Part shown: one piece after another, positions 43,180-55,056 of the stretch
How positions within the stretch are numbered: position 1 is the stretch's first letter
Layout: every line of letters starts with the position of its first letter
Assembly (NCBI GenBank): GCA_020726505.1
Contig: JAHLEZ010000003.1
Location: 186,001 to 250,000, forward strand
DNA from: Leptodontidium sp. MPI-SDFR-AT-0119
Taxonomy: Eukaryota > Ascomycota > Leotiomycetes > Helotiales > Leptodontidiaceae
Length of the DNA: 64,000 bases
Reading direction: 5' to 3'
The notes under the pieces: model-generated
Told to the model about the DNA's origin: nothing
Seen by the model: the letters and a program-made list of their open reading frames with translations, nothing else
Databases searched by the model: none
Position numbers and translations under genes: made by a program

Positions 43180-43966
43180 TGTGCTTGAGTGGTGTGGATG
43201 GATTTATAGGGAGTTTTAGATGAAGGTGTAGGTGCAGATGTGCTGTTGGGTCTCTTTCTATTCTAGTAGGTTCTCCTGTAGATGCTTCTCGTTTAGTGTA
43301 GAGGATGAGAGAGAATAGAGATTTTATACCTAGCTACAGACGGAAAATACAGCGTTGAATAATTGAAAGAGAAGACTCCATCTTGAACAGCGTAGTCATT
43401 GAAGACTTTGTGGATGTCTGGGTGAATGAACTCGCTATTTCAAGTACGACGATATCAAATGAGGAATGCTAGCGAAGGGACCGCGCCACGTATGACTTGG
43501 AAATTGTTGTTTGAGATTTTTGGCACATTCATTAACCAGACAATGGGGGGAAAGACTAGTGCTCCCAGAGGTATCTTTTGAAAATGACACTGCATAGTAT
43601 ATGGATTTTCTAATAACATCCTGCACAAGCGACTACTGCAGCTCAAACGGGTAAACATTCAAGTTTCTATGACTAGCCGAAATATCTTCGCTTAATGATA
43701 AACAAATATTAAACAGGGGAGATTTTTTATTTCCAGAATCTGACTTTGACTATTACGGTAGGATGTTCTTCTTTTACCGAGTTGTTAGATCAAGAATGAC
43801 CACCAGGTTTTCGAACATCAACCATACTCGACGAGGCACTCCTCAGTGAGATTGAAATTCTGTTTTGAATGTCTCAAAAGACACCGAGTACATTCCTCCT
43901 ATCTATGACTATACTTTCACTATAGCTGTGACACCCTTTCCCCCAGTTCTACTCTACTCTAACGAG
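43180..43966. other. No gene seen
   Basis: Upstream of the hypothetical minus-strand gene and downstream of the next one. Nothing recognised. Confidence 0.5.
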
Positions 43967-45118
43967 CTACTTCCGCCCCTCCCCAGGCCAAGAGAACTTA
44001 TTAATCTCAGACGCAACTCTCAAAGCGTCGTAATGTGCCCTATCCATTTTCGCCTGATGTCTCTCGGGCTCCGTCCCTTTCTTTCTCTTCGGCGCTTTCT
44101 CCTCCGGAAGGAACTCCTCGGAATCTATAATGGGTGTAGATAGAATGGGTTGTGTTGACTCCTGCCAAGCTCCAGGCATTGCTAGTGTGTCCATACTTGT
44201 CATGGCCGAATCTTCTTCTTTGGGTTTTGTAAGGTCCTTGGTTGGATTGTCGAATGAGACTCTTTTCTTGGGGTCATCGCTGCTTCTGCTTTTGTCCCAG
44301 GCGGCGAGAGCTGGTCGGACGGGTGGTGTTATTGGTTTGGCTGGGTCTTGTGTTGGACTATCCTTGCGTGGTGGGAGGGGTGGAGTTGATACTGGAAACT
44401 GTCCTGGAACTTGTTGTTGGTTTGCTTCTGTGATGTGCAATGGACACCCCGGACCATTCTGAACGTTTTTTGTTTGACGCCTTTGGGGCGGTGGTGGCGT
44501 CGGGCTTGCGGACTCTGCTACTTTCTTGTCTACTTTCGCCTCATTCTGTATGACTGCCTGAACTGGATAAGCAAGAGGGTTCGGTTTCTTCTGTAACTTG
44601 TTCGGTCGTTGATCATGATGCAGCAGATTCACTTTTACCTGCTGAGCCTTCTCCTTCTCAGCTCTTTTGTGTTCCTCCTTTCTGAGCTTGGTTGCATCCC
44701 AAGCCTTCTTCTCCGCAAGGTCTTTTGTCGCCTTCTGCATCTCCATCTCCATCTCCTTCTGCTGTCTCTCTTTCCTAATCTTCTCCGTTTCCGCCCACTT
44801 CGACCTAACCTGCTTCAACATATCATTCACCGCAACCAGCAGCTCCATCCACTTTACTTTTTCATAAGAAGTATAATGAGTGAGATTCATGACTTCTTCA
44901 AGCAGTGGCTGGAGCTTCTGGGCTTGTTTCTGGAAATCGTTGTACGGGTAATGTGCTCGTAGGGCCGTTTGTTGGGCGATGTATTCGTCGACCATCTGGG
45001 CGTCATAACTTGTGAGGGTTTCGGTGAGTTCAGGCTTTATCTTGTCTTTTGGGTGGTGTTGGTTGTATCTTGTGATAAGGACGAGGATTTCGAGTCGGTC
45101 GGGGCCGCGGTATGGCAT
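43967..45118 (-). CDS. Hypothetical coiled-coil, proline-rich protein
   Basis: A single-exon frame of 383 residues. The first 100 residues are mixed helical (PYRGPDRLEILVLITRYN). A charged coiled coil follows at about 105-165 (ERQQKEMEMEMQKATKDLAEK), then a proline-rich disordered region with SH3-type stretches (STPPLPPRKD, TPPVRPAL). The segment DPKKRVSFDN contains KRVSF, which fits the PP1-docking RVxF motif. The C-terminus is basic. I recognise no catalytic domain. The N-terminus looks like a small fungal-specific fold and may be the conserved part. Confidence 0.55.
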   Translation of the reverse strand: MPYRGPDRLEILVLITRYNQHHPKDKIKPELTETLTSYDAQMVDEYIAQQTALRAHYPYNDFQKQAQKLQPLLEEVMNLTHYTSYEKVKWMELLVAVNDMLKQVRSKWAETEKIRKERQQKEMEMEMQKATKDLAEKKAWDATKLRKEEHKRAEKEKAQQVKVNLLHHDQRPNKLQKKPNPLAYPVQAVIQNEAKVDKKVAESASPTPPPPQRRQTKNVQNGPGCPLHITEANQQQVPGQFPVSTPPLPPRKDSPTQDPAKPITPPVRPALAAWDKSRSSDDPKKRVSFDNPTKDLTKPKEEDSAMTSMDTLAMPGAWQESTQPILSTPIIDSEEFLPEEKAPKRKKGTEPERHQAKMDRAHYDALRVASEINKFSWPGEGRK

Positions 45119-46116
45119 TTTGGGTATTTGATGTTGGTAGAAAGCTGGGATCTGGAGGTGGTTATGAGGTCTTTACTTGAAAGCAGGTTTAATTTGCTGA
45201 GAGAGCCCAGTGACGTCGAATTTGTGGGACTTGTGTTAGAGAAAGTCGAAATGAGAGTTTTTGAGGCGGTGAGTGTGGGAGTATGCATGAGTCGACTACT
45301 GACGAGAGAACGGTCTGAGTTGTTATTCACATGGAAGTGGAAAGCAATCCAGTCACCTAGAGCCAGGTATTACTAACAAAATCTCCGCAAAAATCGATAT
45401 TTGAATCCCCTTAGATCAAGCAGTGTGCTTGTGAGAGCGGGTTGCAAGACCACATGCCTAAGGGTACGGCTTGTTGACTTCGTGTTGACTTCGGCTCACG
45501 GCTGATCATCGGCTGGAGAATATCCATAATACACGCGTCCAGGATCCCACTCGCAAAATAGAGATTGCTGTATCCCGCCGAGAATACTTAAAATGACTAT
45601 CAGAAACGAGACAAAATGTTTGCGGCCAGTCTTTCTGTGTCAATTGTTCTAAAAGCAGAATTGGACATTGGAGCCATCCCAATGTTGGATACAGGGATCT
45701 CTGAATTACCTAAAAATAAATAGTCAGGCTTGAGGTTGAGCAACGCTCAAGTCTCTCTAGCGGTCTTGATTGACTTGCTGTGCGGTCCAATAAATATCAT
45801 CGAAGGCTCACGGAACTCTATGAAACGCGAATCAGTTGTCTTCCTCGACTGAATCTCACTTTACCATAATCCTACTTCTATATTTCCCAGTCAAAAAGAC
45901 TGCTGCTCACGTGGAGATACAATAAACGTGCTCCCAGCCTTTTCTGGTGCAGTTTATCGCTTCTTATCAACGTAAACAAACAACACTCCTCCAATTCGGC
46001 AGGCGCGTCTCAACCCCACCACCATCTCGCTCCATTCACGAGCCCCAATAATCCACGCAAGCAAGATCAATCAAGCGTAGTATTCTACGACGCAAACATC
46101 ATCGATAATCGCCAAC
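45119..46116. other. Divergent intergenic region; no gene seen
   Basis: One kb between a minus-strand and a plus-strand gene, with pyrimidine-rich leader sequence before 46117. Confidence 0.5.
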
Positions 46117-46875
46117 ATGTCTTACGTTACACCTCCCGACATCGGCCGCATCCCAGGCTTCGTTGGTGCACCAGGTCCGGAACTACCTAATACTAGTGTT
46201 TGGGCTTGGTTCTGCTGCAGCGTATGTATCCCCGTACTACGTGTTTCTCCATTGAGTTATATACTTACATGAGGTATAGTGCTCGCATGCCAATCAACGT
46301 CCCCGAGAGACGGATACCTATTCGCTCTGCAAAGCTTGCCAACATGAGGTGAGCGTTTTTCATTAATTGCCAGCCCTTCAATACCAAAGACCTGGGCCTC
46401 AAGTCCCCATACTTTACTTGTATCTATAAATGCTAACCTTCCATAGCGATGCCGAGACTGCAGCATCCGCTGGAAGAGTCGAACCATCTCTCAAGAATAT
46501 CTCAAGCGTGCCTGCGACCGCACCATGGCCTTCGCTGACGGCGTTTACAGCCCCAATGCGTATGATAGGCTGAAGCAAGACGATGAGGATGAGGCTGCGA
46601 AGCATGGTTTGGAGACGTCGTGGGGTAGACTTGCAAGAGAGACAAGAGAGGAGGCGGAGATGTATGCGTTGGCTGAGAGATTGGTTGAGGAGGAGGAGGC
46701 TGCTGAGAAGGCTAAGCGTGGTGGAATTGCTGGTGCTAGTTATGTCGGTGGAATTGGTGACATTGGAGGAATCGGCAGCAGTGGTTTGGAGAGCAGAGAG
46801 AGTGGCGCCAGTGAGGAGAGTGTGAAGGGCGATGCTGGTGATGTTGGTAGGATGGTCGAGAAGTTGGTTATTTGA
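46117..46875 (+). CDS. Small cysteine-cluster protein A (tandem pair)
   Basis: Exons 46117-46221, 46280-46348 and 46447-46875 (all phase 0, GTATGT/GTGAGC donors) give 200 residues. Residues 28-65 form a compact cysteine cluster: W-A-W-F-CC-S-C, then C-x-x-C (LCKACQHE) and RCRDC. This gives seven cysteines plus His, enough for one or two zinc ions. After it comes a helical, acidic stretch (LVEEEEAAEKAKR) and a Gly/Ser-rich tail. All exon borders preserve the cysteine pattern, which supports the model. The neighbouring gene at 47261 has the same cluster and the same first intron. It is no zinc-finger class I can name. Confidence 0.68.
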
Positions 46876-47260
46876 GGAGCTATGGGACGGCCTGAGTGAT
46901 GATGCATTCCAATGGATGGTTATGAGGCGTTATGGGTAACATTGCGTTGAATTTGGGCTTGGGAAGCGCTTAGGTTGTGCAGGAAAGCAGGGATTTTGCC
47001 AATATGGCATGATGCAACATGAGTTCGCAAAAGAGCAGAATCAAAAGGTTGTGAATGTACTTTCTCTGGTCGTGAAGTCTGAATAATGCCCTTTCCCATT
47101 TCGACATGAGTCAACAGAAGTGTTGGGATATAATATGGGATTCTTCTGCAGAGCTTCGTCAGCATGTTTCCTCATTCACCTTAAACAACATACAACTCGC
47201 TTAAAACGAACTTCTAGAAAACACTACAAGAGTCGCTAGCAGCAAGCACATCCATTCACA
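46876..47260. other. Spacer between the cysteine-cluster pair
   Basis: Same-strand spacer; leader of the second gene. No other feature. Confidence 0.5.
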
Positions 47261-47525
47261 ATGTCAGCAGCTACTCCTTTTCGGCACGTAGAGAAGCCTC
47301 CAAAATTCCCAAATACCATCTACTGGCACTGGAAATGCTGCTACGTGAGTGTTATTCTGTCATCGGACATAAAGAGATTGGGGGTTGACATTGTGGCAGT
47401 GCAGCTTCCCAACAGGCATGCCAGAGACTGTGGAGGAATATGGAATGTGCAGCCTCTGCAGCAGGGAGAGGTGTAGACGTTGCTGGATTATCTGGAAGCG
47501 GTTGAATGTAGATACATGGGTTTGA
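47261..47525 (+). CDS. Small cysteine-cluster protein B, 69 residues
   Basis: Exons 47261-47344 and 47400-47525 join in frame (GTGAGT, GTGGCAG) to 69 residues. The arrangement matches protein A: W-H-W-K-CC-Y-C across the intron, a Pro/Glu-rich spacer, C-x-x-C (MCSLCSRE), then RCRRC followed by a W..WK helix start (compare RCRDCSIRWK in A). The first intron lies between the CC and the next C in both genes, at the same codon phase. It lacks the long C-terminal tail of A. Probably a tandem duplicate with a metal-binding fold of unknown role. Confidence 0.65.
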
Positions 47526-47808
47526 TGGCGTAATGATGTGTCAAGGGACTAGAGGCATGGAGTTTCAAGAAAGTCAAGTTGACGCACGATATATTGGGGG
47601 ACAAATGGAGGATTCAGCACCTTGCAAGAAGGGTTTGTATTCTCGCAACAAGCGAGTCCTCTGACTCCTCTCGGATCAACAAATCGAGCGGATATCAAAC
47701 CCATAGGTAACGCTTGAAATTTGTACAGCCATAGTCTCCCTATCTTTGCAACACGGCCCGAATCCAACCCAAGCCAACTCCGAAACGCCTGCCAATCCAA
47801 AATCTACA

Positions 47809-49945
47809 TCATGAGTTGCTTGGACCAGCTTCCTCATCTCCTGCTGTGTTCGGCCTCTCCACCCTTTGTCGTTTCCCTCTGAAGAGATCCCCTAAGGTGT
47901 TGCTTAGACTCCTCGCTCGAGTCATTCGGCTCGATCCTCCAGATGGGGGGGAAGCGCTAACGTCTTCTTGTTGGTCACTGTATTTAAGAGGCGAGGTGCC
48001 AAGTTGGTCCTCGTCATCGGTCATGTTCGGATTCGATAATCTTTGAGAACCAGACTTCGTTCTCCTCAGCCCCAGCCGAGGCCGTTTGAAACTCTTACTT
48101 CGTGGATCCATGCCACGCCGTAAGGAGTCTGCAACAACCACGCTCAAACCACCCGACAATGGTGAAAGCAAAGGCCCAGGCATCATCCGCGATATCGAGT
48201 GTCTTGCGGGTGTCATCGGCCGATCCTGCTGTGGCGGTGCAGGGGACTGCTGCTCGTTCGGGTGGGTATGCGGGTTGCCTTGTGATATTGTTCTTGTCAA
48301 TGCATTCGATGCCTCAGCCGAGAGCTGGGCTTCTGATGGCAGTACTGGCGAGGACAGTGTAGTTTGTAGCCCAGGGTGAGCTAAATGCTGCAGACGGTTG
48401 TCGGCTGGCTTCCATGGGTTATTGAGAAGAGGAGTTTCTTCCCGTGGAGCCGACGGCGTAACCCTGACTGAAGGTTTGTATGATGAATTGGAATACATCC
48501 GAGGAGTTCGTGGTCTCCCTGGTGGTTCCACAAAGCTGACATGCGAGTCTCTTCGTGATGGTGACCCTTGGTCATCGCCAGCTCCATCGCCATTTTGGAA
48601 AATGCTCCCTTTTCTGATAGAGTCCCGTCTTCGAGAGTCCTCCTGGGCTCTGGCATTTTCTTGGGTATGCTCCTGATCAATAAGAACAATCCGCTCCTCC
48701 CCTTCTTCATCCGATTCCGCCTCTTCCTCTTCATCGTCACGTCGTGACCTTCCGCTTGTGATAAGAAACACGCCAAAGAAAGTCAGGAGACAGCCCCCAA
48801 TGAATTTAGAAACATTCTCGGTCGTGGCCTTCTCGAAATCCCGGTATAAAATCGCACTCCCAATAATTACAGATAAAGTGAACATAACAAATTGCACAGG
48901 AATGACTTGCGTAGAGTCAAACCGTTGTAGCGCCTTGTTGACATATTTGACTTGCATCACGGCTGTTGAAATCAGAACAGCCAAGAGAGCATACGTCACT
49001 GGAGTTGTCAGAGCTCTCCAGAGTGTTGAAGAGAGCATCGATGCAACGCCTTTGGTGGAGAGGGCAGTATATCCACCTGCCTATTATTAGTATTTGGCAG
49101 AGTAAGGATATTGGCTACTCACCAAACAGCCCTACAAGCCCCAGGTCAATCAAAATGGTTTTGTTCCCATATTTTGGGCTTGCCCATATCAGCACGGCAA
49201 TGAGACTTATAGTCACACCCAGATATATCTCGAAAGCCGTAGTCGTAATAGCCCCCCATATCTCGTGGGGACCGAGTTTCTTCTCCTCTGTCTTTGCACT
49301 TAGGACAACAGTCACAGCTCCTCCGACGGCGACCACCACTCCCCAAAAGTCCCTGTAGCGGAAACGCTCCTTCAGCATGATGGGAGCAATTACACAGTTC
49401 GATATCAGAGCCACCACGCCCAATGGAGACACAATGGATGCTGGCGCAAATCCATAAGCCAGAAAGTTCCCTGCCTCTCCAACTGTCATCAAAAGAATCC
49501 CTCCCCACCAGTATGGCGACTGCAGGTAACTAGAATGGGCTTCGTGGGAACAATCTGTCGAGTCTGAGTTAAAAGAGGACGATAGAAGATTGTCCTCCTC
49601 ACCACCATTCTCTCCATCCACTTCAGTGACATGCCCATTTCTTCCCGTGGTCCCATATCCCCCATTCGACTTGGAAATCTTCTTCAGCTTCTCTTTCCGG
49701 GCCATCCGCTCCTCGTGCAACCTTATGTGTGCATATCGTTGGATGTTGAGAGCAAACGATATCAGGATATTGCCTATTATCGCCGTGATGATTCCAATCA
49801 GGGAACTCCATCGTTGTAATTGCGAATCGCCTCCGAGTAGAAATATTCCATCGTAGGGATTCTGCAGATTTGTGGCCTGAGACAGTTTCGCTGCAGGAAA
49901 TACTGTCGTCGATATAGGATCGAAGGTTGGGGTGGATAGAAACAT
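47809..49945 (-). CDS. NIPA-type magnesium transporter (DUF803)
   Basis: Exons 49945-49123 and 49076-47809 join in phase 1 (GTGAGT; GGCAG) to 696 residues. The first hydrophobic segment (WSSLIGIITAIIGNILISFALNIQRYAH) is followed by an insert and then the NIPA core. The core has YWWGGILLMTVGEAGNFLAYGFAPASIVSPLGVVALI, CVIAPIMLKERFRYRDFWG, VKYVNKALQRFDSTQVIPVQFVMFTL and IGGCLLTFFGVFLI. The long C-terminus is polar and disordered, as usual in fungal members. These proteins sit in plasma or endosomal membranes and move Mg2+. It is divergent from the WDR70 gene, with which it shares a 449-bp promoter region. Confidence 0.9.
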
Positions 49946-50394
49946 TTCAGCGAGTTGTCGCGATGCGGCGTATCATCCCAATCGTGCCGCCCGGCAGGCC
50001 AACTCTTCAGAGAGTTGCGGCTGATGTCAATTGTACTGACATGAGGATATGCTGAGACTGTGCGAATATTTGGTCGTCGCTATTGTCGATAGTGAGGTGG
50101 CAGCGCCAGCGATGATTTCACTCAACTTGGCTGACAGCAGTCGTCATTTCAAGATTGTTAGATCCCGCCGCGTCTTACAAGGTGCAGGGATTGCGATAGC
50201 AGCGATACCGTAATTTGTTGCATAAATCAAGGGTCCAGGTCATAAATACGCTTATTAAAGGAATTTTACCGCTTTTGGTGCCGTTTTACACGTTTACACA
50301 GCAACCCCACCCATCTAAATTTACCAAGCTTTTATGTGACATTGAAAATACCATAGCGGCATCTCACACCACCTCACTCCAGACAACCAGAACA
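49946..50394. promoter_or_regulatory. Shared divergent promoter region
   Basis: 449 bp between the NIPA gene (-) and the WDR70-like gene (+), both with intact starts. No clear TATA box; the motifs were not resolved. Confidence 0.45.
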
Positions 50395-52197
50395 ATGAGC
50401 GACGACGAGGAATACGAAGTCGAGGGACCTGAATTAGCAGAAGATGATCCCATGAGGGCATTCCTGCCTCAAGCTTTTGGGAAGAAGTCCAAAGAGGCAG
50501 ATGTTGCGGCGCAGATTGGGAGAACGAAGAGAGCTGTTGACAAGGCGCCAGCTACAACGAAGAGCTCCGAAGAAGATGGAGAAGGTCAGAGGAGAATCGC
50601 GCAAGAGCCGGCTTCTAGAGACTATGGATCCGACGACGACGACTCGGACGATGATTCAGACCAGTCTGACGACGACGACGAATACCCAGTGTCGCATGAG
50701 CTGGTGCTCAAGACACATGATCGCGCCGTAACGACTACTGCTGTAGACCCATCAGGAGGAAGAATGGTTACAGGATCGACCGATTGTACGCTAAAGCTTC
50801 ATGACTTTGCGTCTATGACCCCTACGACTCTTCGAGCATTCAAAAGCGTCGATCCAAGTGCTTCGAAGACTTCCGCGAATTCAGAAACACACCCTATAAA
50901 TCATGTCGCATTCAATCCATTGTCTGGAGGGACGTTCCTATGTATCTCGGCACATCCACAGGCAAAGATTATGAGCAGAGATGGAGAAGTTCTGGCAGAG
51001 TTCCAGAAGGGAGATATGTATTTGAGGGACATGAACAATACCAAAGGGCATATTTCAGAAGTCACAACTGGTACCTGGAATCCAGTTGACAAGAACCTAT
51101 GTGTGACGGCTGGAACGGACAGTACGCTGCGGATATGGGATGTCAATCATAAGAGAAGCCAGAAGGAAGTCATTGTACACAAGTCGAGGGCTGCGGGGTC
51201 TGCTGGGAGGACGAGAATGACCGCAGTGGTATGGGGAAGCCCAATGCAGGGAGGAAGTAATATTCTTGTCGCTGCTGCGCTAGATGGAAGTTTAGTGATG
51301 TGGAGTGGGGATGGACCATTTTCAAGACCTACAGCAGAGGTTCGAGAAGCACACAAGGCAAATACGTGGACTGGAGGTGTCGATATCAGCAATGATGGTC
51401 GAATGGTTGTCACGAGAGGTGGAGACGATTTGATCAAGCTTTGGGATCTTCGGAAGTTCAAGACGCCAGTTGTGACTGTCTCACATCCTTCCACTTCCGA
51501 CGTTTACGGCGTGACGAATATCAAGTACTCGCCGACATCCTCGAGTATCATCACAGGCTCAGCGTCGGGCCATCTCCACATCCTGAATCCAGGAAACTTG
51601 AAACCAGAGCTTGTCACGCCTGTAACTCCTGGATCTCCTCTCATCACAGTCGAATGGCATTCCAAGCTCAACCAGATCATCACAGGCTCTGCGAATTCCG
51701 AAGTTCACGTCCTCTACAATCCAAATACGTCCATTCGCGGTGCAGTTGACGTCATGTCTCGAGCACCCAAGAAACGTCATGTCGACGACGATCCGAACTT
51801 TACAACAGATCAGTCAACAGGTCTCTCAGGAGATAGTATTGTCAGTGCTGGTGGAGTTGTCACAAGTGCTGGGGCAACTTCATTCGCAGCTCGCCATCCA
51901 ACAGTTGGTCTCACTGCCTCGGGTCGGTCGAGAGATCCTCGCAGACCGCAAATACCCATGGTCACTCCATTCATGAAGAGTCAGCCGGATGAAAAGCATA
52001 TCAACGAGAGCATTTCGCTCAGCAGCATGAGAGATGAGGATCCTCGAGAGGCACTTCTCAAGTATGCGGAGCTGGCAAAGAATGATCCGCTGTTCACGAA
52101 TGCTTGGAAGGACACCCAGCCAGTTACGCAGTATGCTGATCTGAGTGATGAAGAAGAGGAAGAGGGACCGGACAAGAAAAAAGCTCGGAGGGGTTAG
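50395..52197 (+). CDS. WD40 protein, WDR70 homologue
   Basis: A single exon of 600 residues from ATG 50395; an upstream in-frame TTG at 50215 is not used because the region is leader-like. An acidic N-terminus (DDDDSDDDSDQSDDDDE) is followed by about six WD repeats: VTTTAVDPSGGRMVTGSTD, VTTGTWNPVDKNLCVTAGTD, MTAVVWGSP and WTGGVDISNDGRMVVTRGGDD with IKLWDL among them. The C-terminal block SSMRDEDPREALLKYAELA, then FTNAWKDTQP, is diagnostic of WDR70. In fission yeast and humans WDR70 is a CRL4 substrate adaptor that acts in H2B ubiquitination and DNA end resection in the nucleus. The frame is intact. Confidence 0.9.
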   Translation: MSDDEEYEVEGPELAEDDPMRAFLPQAFGKKSKEADVAAQIGRTKRAVDKAPATTKSSEEDGEGQRRIAQEPASRDYGSDDDDSDDDSDQSDDDDEYPVSHELVLKTHDRAVTTTAVDPSGGRMVTGSTDCTLKLHDFASMTPTTLRAFKSVDPSASKTSANSETHPINHVAFNPLSGGTFLCISAHPQAKIMSRDGEVLAEFQKGDMYLRDMNNTKGHISEVTTGTWNPVDKNLCVTAGTDSTLRIWDVNHKRSQKEVIVHKSRAAGSAGRTRMTAVVWGSPMQGGSNILVAAALDGSLVMWSGDGPFSRPTAEVREAHKANTWTGGVDISNDGRMVVTRGGDDLIKLWDLRKFKTPVVTVSHPSTSDVYGVTNIKYSPTSSSIITGSASGHLHILNPGNLKPELVTPVTPGSPLITVEWHSKLNQIITGSANSEVHVLYNPNTSIRGAVDVMSRAPKKRHVDDDPNFTTDQSTGLSGDSIVSAGGVVTSAGATSFAARHPTVGLTASGRSRDPRRPQIPMVTPFMKSQPDEKHINESISLSSMRDEDPREALLKYAELAKNDPLFTNAWKDTQPVTQYADLSDEEEEEGPDKKKARRG

Positions 52198-53164
52198 GGT
52201 TGGCATTTTCTGAAAGGGGTTGAGAAATATTTGGAAGCATGGCGTTTATGGAGGGCAGCATCGACAAAAGGTTCATGCATTCAGCAATGGTTTGTAGTAT
52301 GTGTGTAAGTTATTCGTAATCGAAATGCCCATAATTTCGTATTCTCATTTCTTTGCGAGGCAACTTATCTTGTATCGCTGAGCGGTGAGCTTGATCATGC
52401 TTGTGGTGTGCTTGATTACAACAGCCAGACTTATATCAATGACCCTTCGCAACCGCGCATTCGTGCTTAACCCCCGTTGGTGATGTTTCTATGTCTGAGA
52501 CACCATATTCACCTTGTTTTTCCTAATGGTCATCCAACCCACGGAATCGAGCTACTTTGACGGCGGATTATGAAGTTATTCAATTCCTCTTTTTGTCGCC
52601 TCGAAGGTGAATGGATTAAATTCACGGATCTGCACTCTCCTACTGCCGCTACCTTGCTTCCGTCCCCGACGACACAATCTCAACTTCCATATCAGCGAAA
52701 GCATCTCGGAACCCTGGACGTTGAAACCTTTCAACACGAATTCCTTCTCGTCTCTCTCTGTACAGCTACCGCATATCGCCCTCCGCCAACCTCTCGCGAC
52801 AGAGGCCAACAGCAATCTCTCGCCGTTGTCGATATCACATTGTGCTACTTCGTCGCCTCTAGAATATTGCGCGGCTAACGGCTTCGCAGTGTTTATCCTG
52901 ATATTAGCAAGCTACAGTAGGTCAATCCTCCCCGATTATACGGCGCTTTGCTAATCTCCTCAAGTGCAATAGCTCCGGTCGGTCATCTTCGAGCGCGATC
53001 TCGACCGCAAAAGTGAACTCTAGGCCAACGAACCATCTCCCACCTCACCAGCTCAATCATCTACACCTAGTTGAGCCTCGAGGAGTCATCAAATCAAAAT
53101 CGAAAGTCTCGTCAAACTCACCCATCTCCATCTCTCGAATTCGAACGCGAGACTCCAATCCACA
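52198..53164. other. Leader region of the next gene; no separate gene
   Basis: Pyrimidine-rich, with open frames on the plus strand at 52570-52878 and 53013-53276 that look like 5' leader rather than protein. Confidence 0.45.
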
Positions 53165-54119
53165 ATGTCAGACTCGATCGCAGACCAGAGTCCTGCTACG
53201 CCACCGGCAACTCCGCCTGCTATGTCCAGGAATGCTGTCCCCAATATTCTCCATGTCATCAAAAAGTCTCAACTGAACGGCACCGAAGTCCGCAATACCG
53301 TGTTCATGTCTTGCAATCTCAGGCACATGGATCTGCGCGGCTGTGACATATCATTGTCGACGTTGGATGACTGCAAGCTGTCCAACTGCACGGTATCGGA
53401 GTGCGATCTAGTCAACTCGGCCTTACATGAGACAAAGTTTGCGAAGTCCTCGATGGAGAATTGCAAGGTCATCACTAGTCCATTGGCTCTTCGCAGATTC
53501 TGTCCTGAGCTCCGGAAGTTGATCTTTGAGCGTTGTATCCACTCCTGTGACAACACGAGTCCGGTACTTTTGGTTGCCTTGCGTGGGGATCCAGAGCTTT
53601 ATTATGAAGCAATGAAATGTTTCTACCGACTGAACAAGTTCCGCTTAAAACTAGCAAATCTGTCCGACTATGGGGGGATTTCCAAAAAGGCCGCGGGAAA
53701 CATTCGAAATCTAAAGCTCGAGTACGTTGCGAATTACCTTGAGTCTTGACTGAGTAATCTGACCAATATACAGATTTCACCAAGTCCGTCAGCATTTGCC
53801 GGCTACCTTACCCAAACCCTTCCGCGACTGCTTCAAGGTGGAGATATTCGGGATGACGGTACGCAGTCGGGATGGGCTTTTTCTGTGGGCAAAGTACGTT
53901 GTGGAAACATTTCCAAGATTGCGGGTCATTCAGTCGGGTATACCAATGAGTTATGTTCAGGGGGCCAATCCACGTACCGTTCAGCTCAGAGCAGGATTTG
54001 ATGTTCTCAGCCAGAATCTGAGAATTGAAGGCCGAATCTTTCGAGTTACTACATCATCTTGGGAAGCATGGTCTTGGAAGGCGGCTCGAGAACAAACGCT
54101 CAAGTGGCACGAATTATAA
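53165..54119 (+). CDS. Cysteine-repeat plus 2EXR/F-box-like protein
   Basis: Exons 53165-53721 and 53774-54119 (GTACGT; ATACAG) join in frame to 300 residues. A short Pro/Thr leader is followed at about 30-95 by a repeat-like stretch with regularly placed Cys, Asn and Leu: NTVFMSCNLRHMDLRGCDIS, then CKLSNCTVSECDLVNSAL. The next block LALRRFCPELRKLIFERCI looks like the LPPELR..IF start of fungal 2EXR/F-box-like domains. It is supported by LLVALRGDPELYYEAMKCF and RLNKFRL. The rest (GLFLWAKYVVETFPRLRV) keeps that character. The cysteine stretch resembles the repeats of the gene at 55057. Likely a protein-interaction module; role unknown. Confidence 0.6.
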
Positions 54120-55056
54120 TCACCTCAGGAACAAGACAGACCCACCATGACCCAAGAGATAGATTGTTCCGAGGTACTCATCTTGAACCACAACTCATGG
54201 ATGTCCAAATGATATTCGGTGTTCTGGAAAGCTCTCCTAAGGCAATCATATCAGCATTTGCGCTGGTGGATCGTGCTATTGTTGTCTTTCTTGAGCGGTG
54301 CAATACGTTGAGACAGAGACTGTGGGCTCGTGGGATCATACAAGCAACTAGAAAATTTCAATACATCATTTGCTCCACAAGATTTTTGTCTTCGCTCTTC
54401 CAGATAAATGCAACGAATGAAACGCTAAAATTAGTTTACTTTCAAGTGTGTTCCTTCCCTAACGGTTCTAATCTCATACCTTGTAACTGTGGGAATTGCG
54501 CTTAGATTATCTTCGAACGGCCGAGAGTGTGAAGCCTCCAAGGCTTGGCAGCCCCTGGCTAAACCGAGATTATTGACTTCGAAAATATTGTGTTTCCCAA
54601 GCACCAAGAGAGCGATCGAATCTGACTCAATACACTAGAGGCGACAATAATCTCCCATGCAAAACAACTATTGTTTAACGTCGTGTAAGCAGTTTCTCTG
54701 CTGCATCGCTATTCGAAGGCTGGAACGCGCTGTTAAGGGGATGACATTCTTGGTGAGGTGCAATAGCAACGGTTTCTATCTCCGTAGGGCCACTCTAATT
54801 TTTATTCCATAGAGAGGACCAGTCCGAATCCGAGCTCACAAATTTATATAGTCCACACATTATTTAAATTCTCCGGCTCTTTTTCTGACAGAGCTCTATA
54901 ACTTCATTTCTAACAATATATCCTCGCGAGCCAACAGTCCTTCGGGAACCGGATATCACACCAGGCATTATTACTGGCCTGAATATCTCGAAAGGACAAG
55001 CAACCTCGAATTAACCAATCTTTCCCCATTCTTCTATACCATAATCAATTCCAGTC
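54120..55056. other. No gene seen
   Basis: A 148-codon frame at 54059-54505 overlaps the previous gene out of frame and has no features, so it is not called. Confidence 0.5.

Noticed and set aside
52570..53276. Open frames of about 90-115 codons before the gene at 53165
   Set aside because: Pyrimidine-rich leader composition; no conserved motifs.
54059..54505. 148-codon open frame, plus strand
   Set aside because: Overlaps the end of the gene at 53165 in another frame and has no domain.
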